Part shown: positions 16,844-25,555 of the stretch, piece after piece
How positions within the stretch are numbered: position 1 is the stretch's first letter
Layout of the letters: each line of letters begins with the position of its first letter
NCBI RefSeq assembly: GCF_004116455.1
Contig: NZ_PDJU01000003.1
Span: 62,001 to 126,000, forward strand
Length of the DNA stretch: 64,000 bases
Origin: Arcobacter sp. F155
Lineage (GTDB): Bacteria; Campylobacterota; Campylobacteria; Campylobacterales; Arcobacteraceae
Reading direction: 5' to 3'
The notes under the pieces: generated by a model
Told to the model about the DNA's origin: nothing
What the model saw: only the letters and a program-made list of their open reading frames with translations
Database searches by the model: none
Program-made: the position numbers and the translations under genes

Positions 16844-17572
16844 CTAAAACCCATTGGGATTAAAACCTCCCATTGGGTCAAATCCACTATTAAAACTATT
16901 ATAGTTTTGCATACTCTTATCTTCAAAACCACTTTGAGCTGATTTCATTCTAAGGTTTGTTATATCCATCTTTGGATCAATTGCCTGAGGGCATACAAAA
17001 GTACAGTTTCCACATAAAGTACAATCCCAAATACCATCTTCTTGAATAGAGGCTAAAATAGCTAGTTTATCACCCTCTTTTTTATCATCTACGTATCTTA
17101 AAGCTCTTGTTAAAGCGTATGGTCCTAAGAAGTTTTCATTTACTTCATAAATAGGACATGAGCTATAACAACTTTGACATAAAATACAGTTACTTTGTCT
17201 CTCTATTTGCTTTTCATCTTTTATTGAAATGCTTACATCTTCTTTTTTATGTAAGAAGCTATTTGTTTTAGTTAAAAGCTCTTCTTCCTTTGAAGTATCA
17301 ACTACTAAATCCTTTAAGACTTCGTAGTTTTTAAGTGGTTCAACTAAATCATTCTCTTTTAATTTTGTTTTACAGGCTAATCTTTCTTGACCATTTACTC
17401 TTACAGAACAACAGCCACAAACTCCACTTCTACAACCATGTTTAAAAGTTAAAGTAGAGTCTTTATCTTGTTTTATTTCAACAAGATTTTCTAAAAGTGT
17501 TTTATTCTCTTTCACTTCAAACTCTTCAATAAGAGTTTTCTCTTGATTAAATCTACTTACTTTTATTTTCAT
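16844..17572 (-). CDS. Succinate dehydrogenase/fumarate reductase iron-sulfur subunit, non-classical
   Basis: A 242-residue SdhB/FrdB-family subunit. The N-terminal 2Fe-2S motif is CRSGVCGCCSVRVNGQERLAC (cysteines at about 47, 52, 55 and 67; motif given in outline). The 4Fe-4S motif is CILCQSCYSSCP. The third cluster reads CTLCGNCTFVCP, where classical enzymes have a non-Cys residue at the fourth position and bind 3Fe-4S; here a 4Fe-4S centre is expected. The end is Gly/Asn rich. It overlaps the flavoprotein gene by 4 bases. Confidence 0.87.
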   Translation of the reverse strand: MKIKVSRFNQEKTLIEEFEVKENKTLLENLVEIKQDKDSTLTFKHGCRSGVCGCCSVRVNGQERLACKTKLKENDLVEPLKNYEVLKDLVVDTSKEEELLTKTNSFLHKKEDVSISIKDEKQIERQSNCILCQSCYSSCPIYEVNENFLGPYALTRALRYVDDKKEGDKLAILASIQEDGIWDCTLCGNCTFVCPQAIDPKMDITNLRMKSAQSGFEDKSMQNYNSFNSGFDPMGGFNPNGF

Positions 17573-19170
17573 ACTGCGTCTTCATAGGAAATAATATCTT
17601 GCTCTTTTTCATACTTTACAATACTAATCTTTGCAAACTCTTCTTTTTCTTCTTTAAAGTCTGTTCTAAAATGTGCCCCTCTACTCTCTTTTCTCTCTAA
17701 AGCACACTTAGCTATTAGTTTTGCCATATAAACAGACTCTTTAAACTCTAAGAACTCAATAAAGCTTTTATTATATACCCTACTTTTATCTTCTATTGTA
17801 GAGACTTTTAATTTTTGCTCTAACTCCTCTAAATAAGATAATAAAGTTTTCATACTAATTTCATCTTTAAATACTCCAAGAGCTTTAAAAAGTCTCTCTC
17901 CAAACTCTTTTTTCTCTTTAGAGACATTTATTATATTTTTATTTGAAAGTATATCTTCTATACTTTTTTCAAAATCTACTGTTTTGATATCTTCTTTTAT
18001 AGTTGCACTTTGCAAGTTTTGATAAGCACTATTTCCAGCTTTTTTTGCTAAGTAAATAACTTCTAATAAAGAGTTACCACCTAACCTATTTGCTCCATGT
18101 ACGTTTCCTTGGGCACACTCTCCACATACAAAAAGGTTTTTAAGTGATGTTTTTGCATTTTCATCACATAAAATACCACCCATACTATAATGAGCAGCAC
18201 TAACTATAGGCAATAACTCTTTTGAGATATCTATATCTTTAAATGTTTTTGCAAGTTGTTTTTCCTGAGGAAGAAGTTCATTTATTAGTTTTTCATCAAG
18301 ATGTCTTAAATCTAAAAAGACCTTTTCATTGTTTAATAGTTTTTCACTTATAGCCCTTGAAACTTCATCCCTTGATTTTAATTCATCAATAAATCGATTA
18401 CCTTCTTCATCAACTAAATAAGCACCTTCAGCTCTAGCACTTTCACTTATTAAAGTATTTGTTCCTTCTATAGCTGTTGGGTGAAACTGTACAAACTCTA
18501 GATTTGATAAAGTTGCTTCATTTTTATAAGCTTTTACTAAAGCTTCTGAGGTAGTAAAACTTGAATTTGTAGTATTGTTTTCATAGATTCCTGCATAACC
18601 ACCACTTGCTAAGATTACGTTCTTTGCATAAATCTTTATCACATCCAATGTTTTAATATCTAAAAATACAGCCCCATAAATACTCTCATCTTCTTTTATA
18701 AAATCTAAAAGAAAATACTCATTTAGAAACTCTATTTTATTTTTAATACATTGGTCATAAAGTGTATGTAAGATTTTCAAACCTGTATAGTCTGAGCTAT
18801 AACAGGTTCTTTTAGCTTTTGTTCCACCAAATTTTCTTTGGGCTATACTGTTTCGTTCATCTTTTGAAAATGGTACTGCTATGTCATCTAGCCAAGTAAT
18901 TATCTCTTTTGATGCTTGGCACATCTTTTTTATATTACTTTTACTTGCAATACCTTTAGAAGCTGTAAAAGTATCTTCTATAAACTTTTCTATTGAATCA
19001 TTTTTAGTAGTTTCTAATACAGCATTTATTCCACCTTGTGCTTGACAAGTTTGTGAGTTAGTAGGATAACACTTAGAAACTACAGTTACTCTTGTATTAT
19101 TTACTTTTGCTTCTAATGCAGCTGTTAATCCAGCTCCTCCTGAACCAATTACAAGTATATCTGTTGTCAT
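17569..19170 (-). CDS. Succinate dehydrogenase/fumarate reductase flavoprotein subunit, non-covalent FAD type
   Basis: A 533-residue SdhA/FrdA-family flavoprotein. Seen: FAD dinucleotide motif GSGGAGLTAA (residue 8), FVQFHPTAI and SESARAEGAYLVDE substrate motifs, RDEVSRAI with the catalytic Arg, HYSMGGI and VHGANRLGGNSLLE. The family's FAD-attaching histidine (SHT..QGG) is replaced by Gln (SQTCQAQGG, near residue 39), so FAD should be non-covalent. It interconverts succinate and fumarate; direction is unknown. No membrane anchor subunit follows sdhB-like, only the converging TRAP gene. L-aspartate oxidase is less likely because of the paired Fe-S subunit. Confidence 0.85.
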   Translation of the reverse strand: MTTDILVIGSGGAGLTAALEAKVNNTRVTVVSKCYPTNSQTCQAQGGINAVLETTKNDSIEKFIEDTFTASKGIASKSNIKKMCQASKEIITWLDDIAVPFSKDERNSIAQRKFGGTKAKRTCYSSDYTGLKILHTLYDQCIKNKIEFLNEYFLLDFIKEDESIYGAVFLDIKTLDVIKIYAKNVILASGGYAGIYENNTTNSSFTTSEALVKAYKNEATLSNLEFVQFHPTAIEGTNTLISESARAEGAYLVDEEGNRFIDELKSRDEVSRAISEKLLNNEKVFLDLRHLDEKLINELLPQEKQLAKTFKDIDISKELLPIVSAAHYSMGGILCDENAKTSLKNLFVCGECAQGNVHGANRLGGNSLLEVIYLAKKAGNSAYQNLQSATIKEDIKTVDFEKSIEDILSNKNIINVSKEKKEFGERLFKALGVFKDEISMKTLLSYLEELEQKLKVSTIEDKSRVYNKSFIEFLEFKESVYMAKLIAKCALERKESRGAHFRTDFKEEKEEFAKISIVKYEKEQDIISYEDAV

Positions 19171-19171
19171 T

Positions 19172-19633
19172 TTATTCCCAGAAATCTTTTAAAGGTTGTT
19201 TCTCTTTATTAATCTCTTTAATATCAATTTCAATATCTAGGTCGTCTTTCTTTTCTTCTGCTTTAGAACTTTTTTCTTCTAAACCTAGTTTTTCTATTTG
19301 AGCTAAAGCTTCTTCAAGTTCATCTTTTTTTATCTCTTCATCTTTATAAGTTTCAGTTATTTCAATAAACTCTTCCTCTACTTCAACTTTTTTTGCTTTC
19401 TTTTTCTTAACTTTAGTTTCACCATTTTCTAAAAGTTGTTTTAAAGATAGATATTCACTCATTAACTCTTCATAAGTATCAAAATCTAAAAGCATAAACT
19501 GAGGTTTCCCATCTCTAAGTATTACTGCTTTCTCTATCTCTTTTTTTTGAAGCTTATTAAAGATATTTTTACTTTTTCTAATCAACTCTGTAGATGAAAC
19601 CATCTCATCTGACCTATACTGTAAAAGATTCAT
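19172..19633 (-). CDS. Phd/YefM-like antitoxin-fold protein with charged C-terminal extension
   Basis: A 153-residue protein. Residues 1-60 (VSSTELIRKSKNIFNKL, AVILRDGKPQFMLLDFDTYEEL) match the Phd/YefM DNA-binding antitoxin fold. From about 65 onward it is an extremely charged Lys/Glu coiled-coil-like tail. No toxin gene (Doc, RelE or PIN type) is adjacent on either side. The gene sits 1 base before the flavoprotein gene and looks like part of that operon. It may be an autoregulator of the operon or a domesticated antitoxin. Confidence 0.7.
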   Translation of the reverse strand: MNLLQYRSDEMVSSTELIRKSKNIFNKLQKKEIEKAVILRDGKPQFMLLDFDTYEELMSEYLSLKQLLENGETKVKKKKAKKVEVEEEFIEITETYKDEEIKKDELEEALAQIEKLGLEEKSSKAEEKKDDLDIEIDIKEINKEKQPLKDFWE

Positions 19634-19662
19634 GTGTACTCCTATACATATTATAGTACGTA

Positions 19663-20592
19663 TTATAATACAAAAGATTTTATATTGTCAAATACTTTAT
19701 TCATTAAAGTTGTTCTTGCTTCTACTGATGCCCATGCAACATGTGGTGTTAGTATCAATCTGTCTTTATTTTTGATTTTAAGTAAAGGATTAGTCTCTTC
19801 AATTGGCTCTTTTTCTACAACATCAAGCCCACAATATAGACTTTTAGCTGAATCTAACTTTATAGACAAATCACTTTCATTTATAATTCCACCACGACCT
19901 ACATTTACTAAAATAGCATCTTCTTTTAGCATATCTAGATTTGTTTTATTTAGCAAATTGTATGTTGCATCATTAAGTGGTGAGTGAATTGAAATTACAT
20001 CAGAAGTTTTAAGTAACTCTTCTAGACTTACATTATTATAATCTGTATTTAAATTCTTACCTGAAGTAGAATAATAATTAACTTCACTTCCAAAAGCACT
20101 TGCTATTTTTGCAACTTCTTTTCCAATATTACCAAGTCCAATTATTCCCCATTTTTTGTTTTTTAATTCAAAGAATGGTTTGTCAATATGTGTGAAAAGA
20201 TTGCTTCTTGACCACTGTAATGAATCAACATACTCTTTATAATATGAAATCTTTTGAATAAGTTCTAAGACCAATGTTATTGTTAATTGAGCAACACTTG
20301 AAGTTGAATAATCAGTTACATTTTTAACTTCTACATTTGCTTTAGATGCTGTTTCAAGGTCTACATTGTTAGTTCCAGTTGCTGTTATACAAATAAGTTT
20401 AAAGTTTGACTTTTCTATAACTTCTTTTGAAAGTACTACTTTATTTGTAACTACTACATCACAATCTTGAACTCTTTGTAATGTTTCACGTGGATCTGTA
20501 GTCTCATATTTTATTACTTCACCCAAAGTTTCAAACTTATCAAGTGAAATATCATTTCCTAAGGTTTTAGTGTCTAAAAATACAATTTTCAT
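19663..20592 (-). CDS. D-isomer-specific 2-hydroxyacid dehydrogenase
   Basis: A 309-residue NAD-dependent enzyme of the hydroxypyruvate/glycerate dehydrogenase group. The nucleotide motif is GLGNIGKEVAKI near residue 149. Catalytic residues are in NVGRGGIINE (Arg), a following Glu (EKEPIEE) and LTPHVAWAS (His). It reduces a 2-oxoacid such as hydroxypyruvate or glyoxylate, or runs in reverse; the exact substrate cannot be read. The gene contains an imperfect ParB-site sequence at 20482-20497. Confidence 0.87.
   Translation of the reverse strand: MKIVFLDTKTLGNDISLDKFETLGEVIKYETTDPRETLQRVQDCDVVVTNKVVLSKEVIEKSNFKLICITATGTNNVDLETASKANVEVKNVTDYSTSSVAQLTITLVLELIQKISYYKEYVDSLQWSRSNLFTHIDKPFFELKNKKWGIIGLGNIGKEVAKIASAFGSEVNYYSTSGKNLNTDYNNVSLEELLKTSDVISIHSPLNDATYNLLNKTNLDMLKEDAILVNVGRGGIINESDLSIKLDSAKSLYCGLDVVEKEPIEETNPLLKIKNKDRLILTPHVAWASVEARTTLMNKVFDNIKSFVL
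20482..20497. other. Degenerate parS-like sequence
   Basis: Read on the minus strand it is AGATCCACGTGAAACA, matching 14 of 16 positions of the parS consensus TGTTYCACGTGAAACA. It lies within a coding region, so it may be coincidence or a weak ParB site. Confidence 0.3.
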
Positions 20593-20643
20593 TTGAATAC
20601 CTTTACATATTTTAATACATAAAGGTATCTAATTTTAAATAAA

Positions 20644-22059
20644 TTATCTATTTTTTGAAGTAAATATTTGTTCAGCCCACTCAGTGATTGGACCTCTTAA
20701 TACTTTTTGTAACTTAATTGCAAAGATATTCACAAGTGAGTTCTCATTTTTTGTAGATTTTAAAAGAGTAGTTAATGCATTTGTATGTTTATTTACGTAG
20801 AAGTTATCAATTTGCTTATTACTTCCTAGAATCACAACTTTACAAGTGTTATCAACCCTTGATAAAACCATTTGCATAGTTTTATTTGACATATTTTGTG
20901 CTTCATCGATTATAACAAAGGCATTAGAAAGAGTTCTTCCTCTCATTTCTCCTACCCACATTGTTTCTATTCCATAGTTTTGAATCATTTGTTCTATTCT
21001 TTGAGTTACTTCTTGGTCATCTAACTCTTGAATATTCTCAGCATTCTTTTTATTTGCCTGTTTTCTTTTATGTTCTGTTCTAATAATATAGTCTAAACTA
21101 TCCATTAATGGGTGGTTATAGATTCTAAACTTCTCTTCATAGCCAGGAAGATATCCTACATCCTCACCCTTATCAAGGGATTCAACAGAGTTTCTAATAT
21201 AAATCACTCTTTGATAGTTTTTTTGTCTAATTAACTTTAATGCTCCACTTAATGCAAGTAAAGTTTTACCAGAACCAGCTTTTGCTTCAACAATAAGTAC
21301 ATTATAAAAATGAGAAAGGATTCCACAAGAAAAGAATAGTTGCTCTTTATTTAAAGGAGTAATTATTTGATTTCTCATTTCACCTTCATCTAATAAAATT
21401 ACTCTTTTATTTTGAACTGTTGCAAGAATAACTTGGTCAGAACCTTTTACTTTAAAACAGTAGTTAAAATTATGGGGTGCATATTCACTATCAAAGTCTG
21501 TAATTAAGGCGTTATCTAAATGCTCTGTATCTTCAAACTTTATCTCAATAGTTTTAATAAACTCATAATTAAACTCTTCTTGATTTGAACCAACAAGGGA
21601 ATCAGTCTTTATATCTAAAGATACAGCTCTTGTTCTTGCCATAATATCAAGTGAAAGGAAAGTTGTATTTTCATCATAATGTCTTTTCGCAAAAAGCCCC
21701 ACTTCAAGGATTTTTCTATCATTTATGATATTTAAAGCCACATTTTTAGTATTTATAGCATACTCTTCACATGAGATAACATCGATGATTGCTTCTTTTT
21801 GAGTTTGTATCTCTAGTCTTACTATTTTGAAGTTCTCTTCTTTTTTTGTATCAATGATTTTAGAGTTCTCTAGTATTCTAGCAAACTCTCTAGCTTGGAA
21901 GTTTATTTCATCAAAACCACCTTTTTTACTATCTATTTCATCAAGAACTGTTTCTGGTAAGACAATTAGATTCTTCTTTTCATCACTTAATTTAAAGATG
22001 TTTGTTGCATCTTCAAGTAAAATATTTGTATCTAGAACATAAACTTTTTCAAAACTCAT
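20644..22059 (-). CDS. PIN-domain PhoH-like ATPase
   Basis: A 471-residue fusion of an N-terminal PIN RNase domain (residues 1-150; YVLDTNILLEDA with the first acidic metal ligand) and a C-terminal PhoH-type P-loop ATPase. The Walker A motif is EAKAGSGKTLLAL near residue 261 and the Walker B-like segment is AFVIIDEAQNMS. Such PhoH2 proteins act as RNA helicase/RNases in mycobacteria. It abuts hemJ upstream, with stop and start overlapping by one base, suggesting co-transcription. Confidence 0.88.
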   Translation of the reverse strand: MSFEKVYVLDTNILLEDATNIFKLSDEKKNLIVLPETVLDEIDSKKGGFDEINFQAREFARILENSKIIDTKKEENFKIVRLEIQTQKEAIIDVISCEEYAINTKNVALNIINDRKILEVGLFAKRHYDENTTFLSLDIMARTRAVSLDIKTDSLVGSNQEEFNYEFIKTIEIKFEDTEHLDNALITDFDSEYAPHNFNYCFKVKGSDQVILATVQNKRVILLDEGEMRNQIITPLNKEQLFFSCGILSHFYNVLIVEAKAGSGKTLLALSGALKLIRQKNYQRVIYIRNSVESLDKGEDVGYLPGYEEKFRIYNHPLMDSLDYIIRTEHKRKQANKKNAENIQELDDQEVTQRIEQMIQNYGIETMWVGEMRGRTLSNAFVIIDEAQNMSNKTMQMVLSRVDNTCKVVILGSNKQIDNFYVNKHTNALTTLLKSTKNENSLVNIFAIKLQKVLRGPITEWAEQIFTSKNR

Positions 22060-22592
22060 TAATTCTTCTTTTCTTTTGATTTGTGATTTAATACTTTATA
22101 TATTATAAAACTTCCTATTAATAGTGTTATTACTGTAAAGCTTAGTGAAAATGTTTTTGTAACAACATATCCAACAATAAGAACTGCTAATACTGTAGGA
22201 ACTTCATTATAAGCTCTAAAGAACTTTCCTTCTTTTGTATAGTTTCCTTTTTCAAGCTCTTTTCTATAATGTCCTAAAGAAAAAGAGTAAGCAACAAGGA
22301 GTAAGACAAAAAATATCTTTGCATGAAGCCATCCATCACCTTTTAATAAATCAGGATTGATAGCTACCATCAAAAATCCACTTGCAAGAGTTGCCCACAT
22401 AGCTGGCATTCCAATGTATTTATACATCTTTAATTCTTGTATTTTAACAACTTCTACAAACTCTTTTTTTTCTTTGTGTTCTGTATGATATACATAAAGT
22501 CTTGGTTGATAAAATAGCATTGCCATCCATGACATCACTGCTACAATATGAAAAACTACTATCCATAAATAGTAATCTAAAAGAAAGTCCAT
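22059..22592 (-). CDS. hemJ: HemJ-type protoporphyrinogen IX oxidase
   Basis: A 177-residue inner-membrane protein of the UPF0093/HemJ family with four or five hydrophobic helices. Characteristic segments are FHIVAVMSWMAMLFYQPRLYV (conserved His and Arg near residues 14-31), DGWLHAKI and FFRAYNEVPT. HemJ oxidises protoporphyrinogen IX to protoporphyrin IX in haem synthesis in bacteria lacking HemG and HemY. Assignment rests on motif recall; other CopD-like membrane proteins are the alternative. Confidence 0.85.
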   Translation of the reverse strand: MDFLLDYYLWIVVFHIVAVMSWMAMLFYQPRLYVYHTEHKEKKEFVEVVKIQELKMYKYIGMPAMWATLASGFLMVAINPDLLKGDGWLHAKIFFVLLLVAYSFSLGHYRKELEKGNYTKEGKFFRAYNEVPTVLAVLIVGYVVTKTFSLSFTVITLLIGSFIIYKVLNHKSKEKKN

Positions 22593-22605
22593 CTATTTTC
22601 CTTCG

Positions 22606-23793
22606 CTAAAAGTCTTTAGTCTTTATTTTTTTCAGCCATTCATTTAATGTTTTTTCATATCCGACATTTAATGAATCATAATATGTAGTTGGTTCTACTA
22701 AATATTGTTGCTCTACCCAACCACCATAATCATGGGGATATTTATATCCTATATGTTTATCTTTTAGGTGTTTTGGTATTTCTAATATTCTACCATTTTG
22801 TACATCACCAAGTGCTTTATTGATACCCATATATGAAGCATTTGATTTTGGACATGAAGTTAAATAGATAATACATTGAGAAAGGATTATTCTACTCTCT
22901 GGATATCCTATTTTTGAGGTTGCAACCATTGTATTTACAGCCATAGTAAGAGCATTTGGATTAGCGTTTCCTATATCTTCACTTGCATGAATAACCAATC
23001 TTCTTGTGATAAATTCTACGCTCTCTCCACCATCTATAAGTCTTGCCATATAATAAAGTGCTGCATCTACATCAGAACCCCTTATTGACTTAATCATAGC
23101 ACTTGCCAAATCATAATGGCTATCTTTTGAACTAACTCCATCGCCAATTGGATATTCTCTTAACTCTTTTAGTATTTTCATAGTTACGTGAGAATCAATT
23201 TTAACGGCGAAATTAAGCAAGTTTAGCATTGCCCTAGCATCACCACTACTTGATAGGATTAAGTACTCTCTAGCATCATTATCTATCGTGTATGATATAT
23301 GGTTAAATGTTTTTTTTAAAACCTCTTCCATCTCTTCTTTAGTAAAGGCTCTAAACTCATATAAAAAAGATCTAGACCTAATTGCATTTGTAAGAGTAAA
23401 GAATGGGTTTTCTGTACTAGCTCCAATAATAATTGCCTCATAGCTTTCCATTATTGGCAGTAATACTTCTTGTTGGTTTTTTGATAACCTATGAACTTCA
23501 TCAATAAAAACGATAGGCTTAAGTAAAGCATTTTTGTATTTTGCAAATACCTTTCTTAAATCTTCTATTTTTATAGTTGTTGCATTAAAGTAGTAATAAT
23601 CTGTATTGATATTTCTTGCAATGATTTTTGCTAGAGTAGTTTTTCCAGTTCCTGGTTTACCATAAAAAAAGAGATGAGGAATCTCTTTTTTTTCTATTAG
23701 TTTATATAGTGTTTTATCTTTACCGATTATATGTTTTTGTCCTATAAACTCATTTAGAGCTTGTGGACGTAATATGTTTGATAAATCAGTCAT
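22606..23793 (-). CDS. rarA: Replication-associated recombination protein A (AAA+ ATPase)
   Basis: RarA/MgsA family ATPase of 395 residues that acts at stalled replication forks. The Walker A is YGKPGTGKTTLAK near residue 44, Walker B is IVFIDEVHRL, the sensor region is GASTENPFFTLTNAIRSRSFL, and the C-terminal tetramerisation domain holds DARAMLNLLNFA and YPHDYGGWVEQQYL. The start overlaps the end of the pseudouridine synthase gene by 8 bases, so it sits in the kdsD-rluB-rarA gene series. Confidence 0.92.
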   Translation of the reverse strand: MTDLSNILRPQALNEFIGQKHIIGKDKTLYKLIEKKEIPHLFFYGKPGTGKTTLAKIIARNINTDYYYFNATTIKIEDLRKVFAKYKNALLKPIVFIDEVHRLSKNQQEVLLPIMESYEAIIIGASTENPFFTLTNAIRSRSFLYEFRAFTKEEMEEVLKKTFNHISYTIDNDAREYLILSSSGDARAMLNLLNFAVKIDSHVTMKILKELREYPIGDGVSSKDSHYDLASAMIKSIRGSDVDAALYYMARLIDGGESVEFITRRLVIHASEDIGNANPNALTMAVNTMVATSKIGYPESRIILSQCIIYLTSCPKSNASYMGINKALGDVQNGRILEIPKHLKDKHIGYKYPHDYGGWVEQQYLVEPTTYYDSLNVGYEKTLNEWLKKIKTKDF

Positions 23794-24580
23794 CTTGAGT
23801 ATTTAGAAAAGATCTTAGATCTTTATATTCATCCTTAGTTAAATATCTACTTTTTCCAGTAGGAAGATTGTTTAGTGTCATTCCACCAAATTCAAATCTT
23901 TTTAAGTCCATTACATTTAAACCAAAGTGTCCAAAGAATCTTCTAAGTTCTCTATTCTTACCTTCAGCAATTGCAACTTTTAGTTTTGAGAAATTTTTGT
24001 TGTTTGTTAAAATCTTGTATGCAACAAAAGGCTCAAAGTTCATAGATTTAATCTTTGACTTTTCATGTGCTCCATTACTTGCATCTTCAAGCTCTAAACC
24101 ATGTAACATAGCCTCTTCTACTTTTGGATGAATTTCACCATCTACTTTTATTTTATAGATTCTCTCTAATTTAGAGTGCATTAATTTATTTGCTACATCT
24201 ACAGAATCAGTTAAAAGAATTAAACCTTCACTAGCATAATCTAGTCTTCCAATTGGCATAAAGTGCTTATACTTTTTATCTAAAGAATCAAAAACAGTCT
24301 TTCTACCTTGAGGGTCATTTTTAGTTACTAACTCCCCTTTTGGTTTATTATACATTATTACTGTATACATTCTATTTTTGTCTTCTTTAATTAATTTTTT
24401 TCCAATTCTTACATCATCATTTGGTGATACTTTAGTAGCAAGGTTTGTTACTGGATTTCCATTTATAGTAACTCTTCCTTCTTCTATTACTTTATCTGCT
24501 TCTCTTCTTGAGTAATTACTATTATGTGAAATAAACTTATTAAGTCTTGTTAATTCTACTGTTTCTTCTTGATTTTTCAT
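23786..24580 (-). CDS. RsuA/RluB-family rRNA pseudouridine synthase
   Basis: A 264-residue protein with an N-terminal S4 RNA-binding domain (residues 9-70; RLNKFISHNSNYSRREADKVI) and a catalytic core containing IGRLDYASEGLILLTDS, where the Asp is the nucleophile. The RELRRFFGHFGL motif near residue 213 fits RluB/RsuA types, which modify 23S or 16S rRNA. It ends and starts flush with its neighbours and is probably part of a long operon with kdsD. Confidence 0.88.
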   Translation of the reverse strand: MKNQEETVELTRLNKFISHNSNYSRREADKVIEEGRVTINGNPVTNLATKVSPNDDVRIGKKLIKEDKNRMYTVIMYNKPKGELVTKNDPQGRKTVFDSLDKKYKHFMPIGRLDYASEGLILLTDSVDVANKLMHSKLERIYKIKVDGEIHPKVEEAMLHGLELEDASNGAHEKSKIKSMNFEPFVAYKILTNNKNFSKLKVAIAEGKNRELRRFFGHFGLNVMDLKRFEFGGMTLNNLPTGKSRYLTKDEYKDLRSFLNTQDD

Positions 24581-25545
24581 TATTTGATTCCTGCTTCAAT
24601 TAGGTCATGAATATGTAAAATACCTTCTATTTTACCCTCTTCATCTGTAACGATTAACACTTGAATCTTATACTCTTCTATGATTCTTAGTGCATCACTT
24701 GCTAAGATGTTTTTATCTTTTACTGTTTTAGGATTTTTAGTAGATATTGTTTCAATTTCACAATCTAATGAGAAACCATCAGACATTAATGCTCTTCTTA
24801 AATCCCCATCACTAAGAACTGAACTTAATCTATTGTTTTCATCAACAATAAGTACACTTCCTAGTCTTCCTTCACTCATAGTTACGATTGCATCTTTTAA
24901 CTTTGTTTCACGTGAAACAACAGGTAAATTATCTCTTCTAAGTAAGTCATCTACTTTAATAAATAACTTCTTCCCTAAGCTTCCACCTGGATGAAATGAT
25001 GCAAAATCTTCTTTCTTGAAATCTCTTTTTTTCATTAAACAAACAGCTAAAGCATCACCCATAGCCATTGTTAATGTAGTAGAAGAAGTAGGAGCTGTAT
25101 CTAAAGGACAAGCCTCTTTTGATACAGATATATTCATAAAGAAGTCAGAATATTTACCAAGAGTAGACTCTTTTGTTTTAGCCATTGCAATTAATGGTAT
25201 ATCAAATCTTTTAAGGTGAGGAAGAAGTTGAATTAATTCTTCACTTTCACCGCTATAAGATATTGCTAAAACGATATCATCTTTTCCAATCATTCCTAAG
25301 TCACCATGCATAGCTTCTGTTGGATGTAAAAAGAAAGATGATGTTCCAGTACTAGCTAATGTTGCGGCTATTTTAGCTCCAACTAAACCAGACTTCCCTA
25401 CTCCTGTAATAATAAGTTTTCCCTTGCAAGAAACTACTAAATCAACTGCTTTTTCTATATCAAAATCTTTGATATTTTTAGCAGCTAATAATAGTTCATT
25501 AGCTTCAATCTCTAATACATCACTTGCAATTTTATTGAAATCCAT
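24580..25545 (-). CDS. kdsD: Arabinose-5-phosphate isomerase (SIS and CBS domains)
   Basis: Converts ribulose 5-phosphate to arabinose 5-phosphate, the first step to Kdo in lipopolysaccharide. The 321-residue protein has an N-terminal SIS domain (IITGVGKSGLVGAKIAATLAS; FFLHPTEAMHGDLGMI) and two C-terminal CBS repeats (about 205-321). The ATG at 25545 (MDFNKIASD) is preferred over a start at 25581 because it has AAGGAAAT upstream and the shorter form has normal length. A perfect 16-bp parS sequence lies inside the gene. Confidence 0.92.
   Translation of the reverse strand: MDFNKIASDVLEIEANELLLAAKNIKDFDIEKAVDLVVSCKGKLIITGVGKSGLVGAKIAATLASTGTSSFFLHPTEAMHGDLGMIGKDDIVLAISYSGESEELIQLLPHLKRFDIPLIAMAKTKESTLGKYSDFFMNISVSKEACPLDTAPTSSTTLTMAMGDALAVCLMKKRDFKKEDFASFHPGGSLGKKLFIKVDDLLRRDNLPVVSRETKLKDAIVTMSEGRLGSVLIVDENNRLSSVLSDGDLRRALMSDGFSLDCEIETISTKNPKTVKDKNILASDALRIIEEYKIQVLIVTDEEGKIEGILHIHDLIEAGIK
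24904..24919. other. parS site (perfect ParB-binding palindrome), copy 1
   Basis: TGTTTCACGTGAAACA is the exact 16-bp chromosomal parS palindrome bound by ParB/Spo0J. It lies within kdsD, encoding VSRET, and is compatible with both roles. A second identical copy is 5.5 kb away. ParB sites usually cluster near the replication origin. Confidence 0.85.
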
Positions 25546-25555
25546 TTTTATTTCC

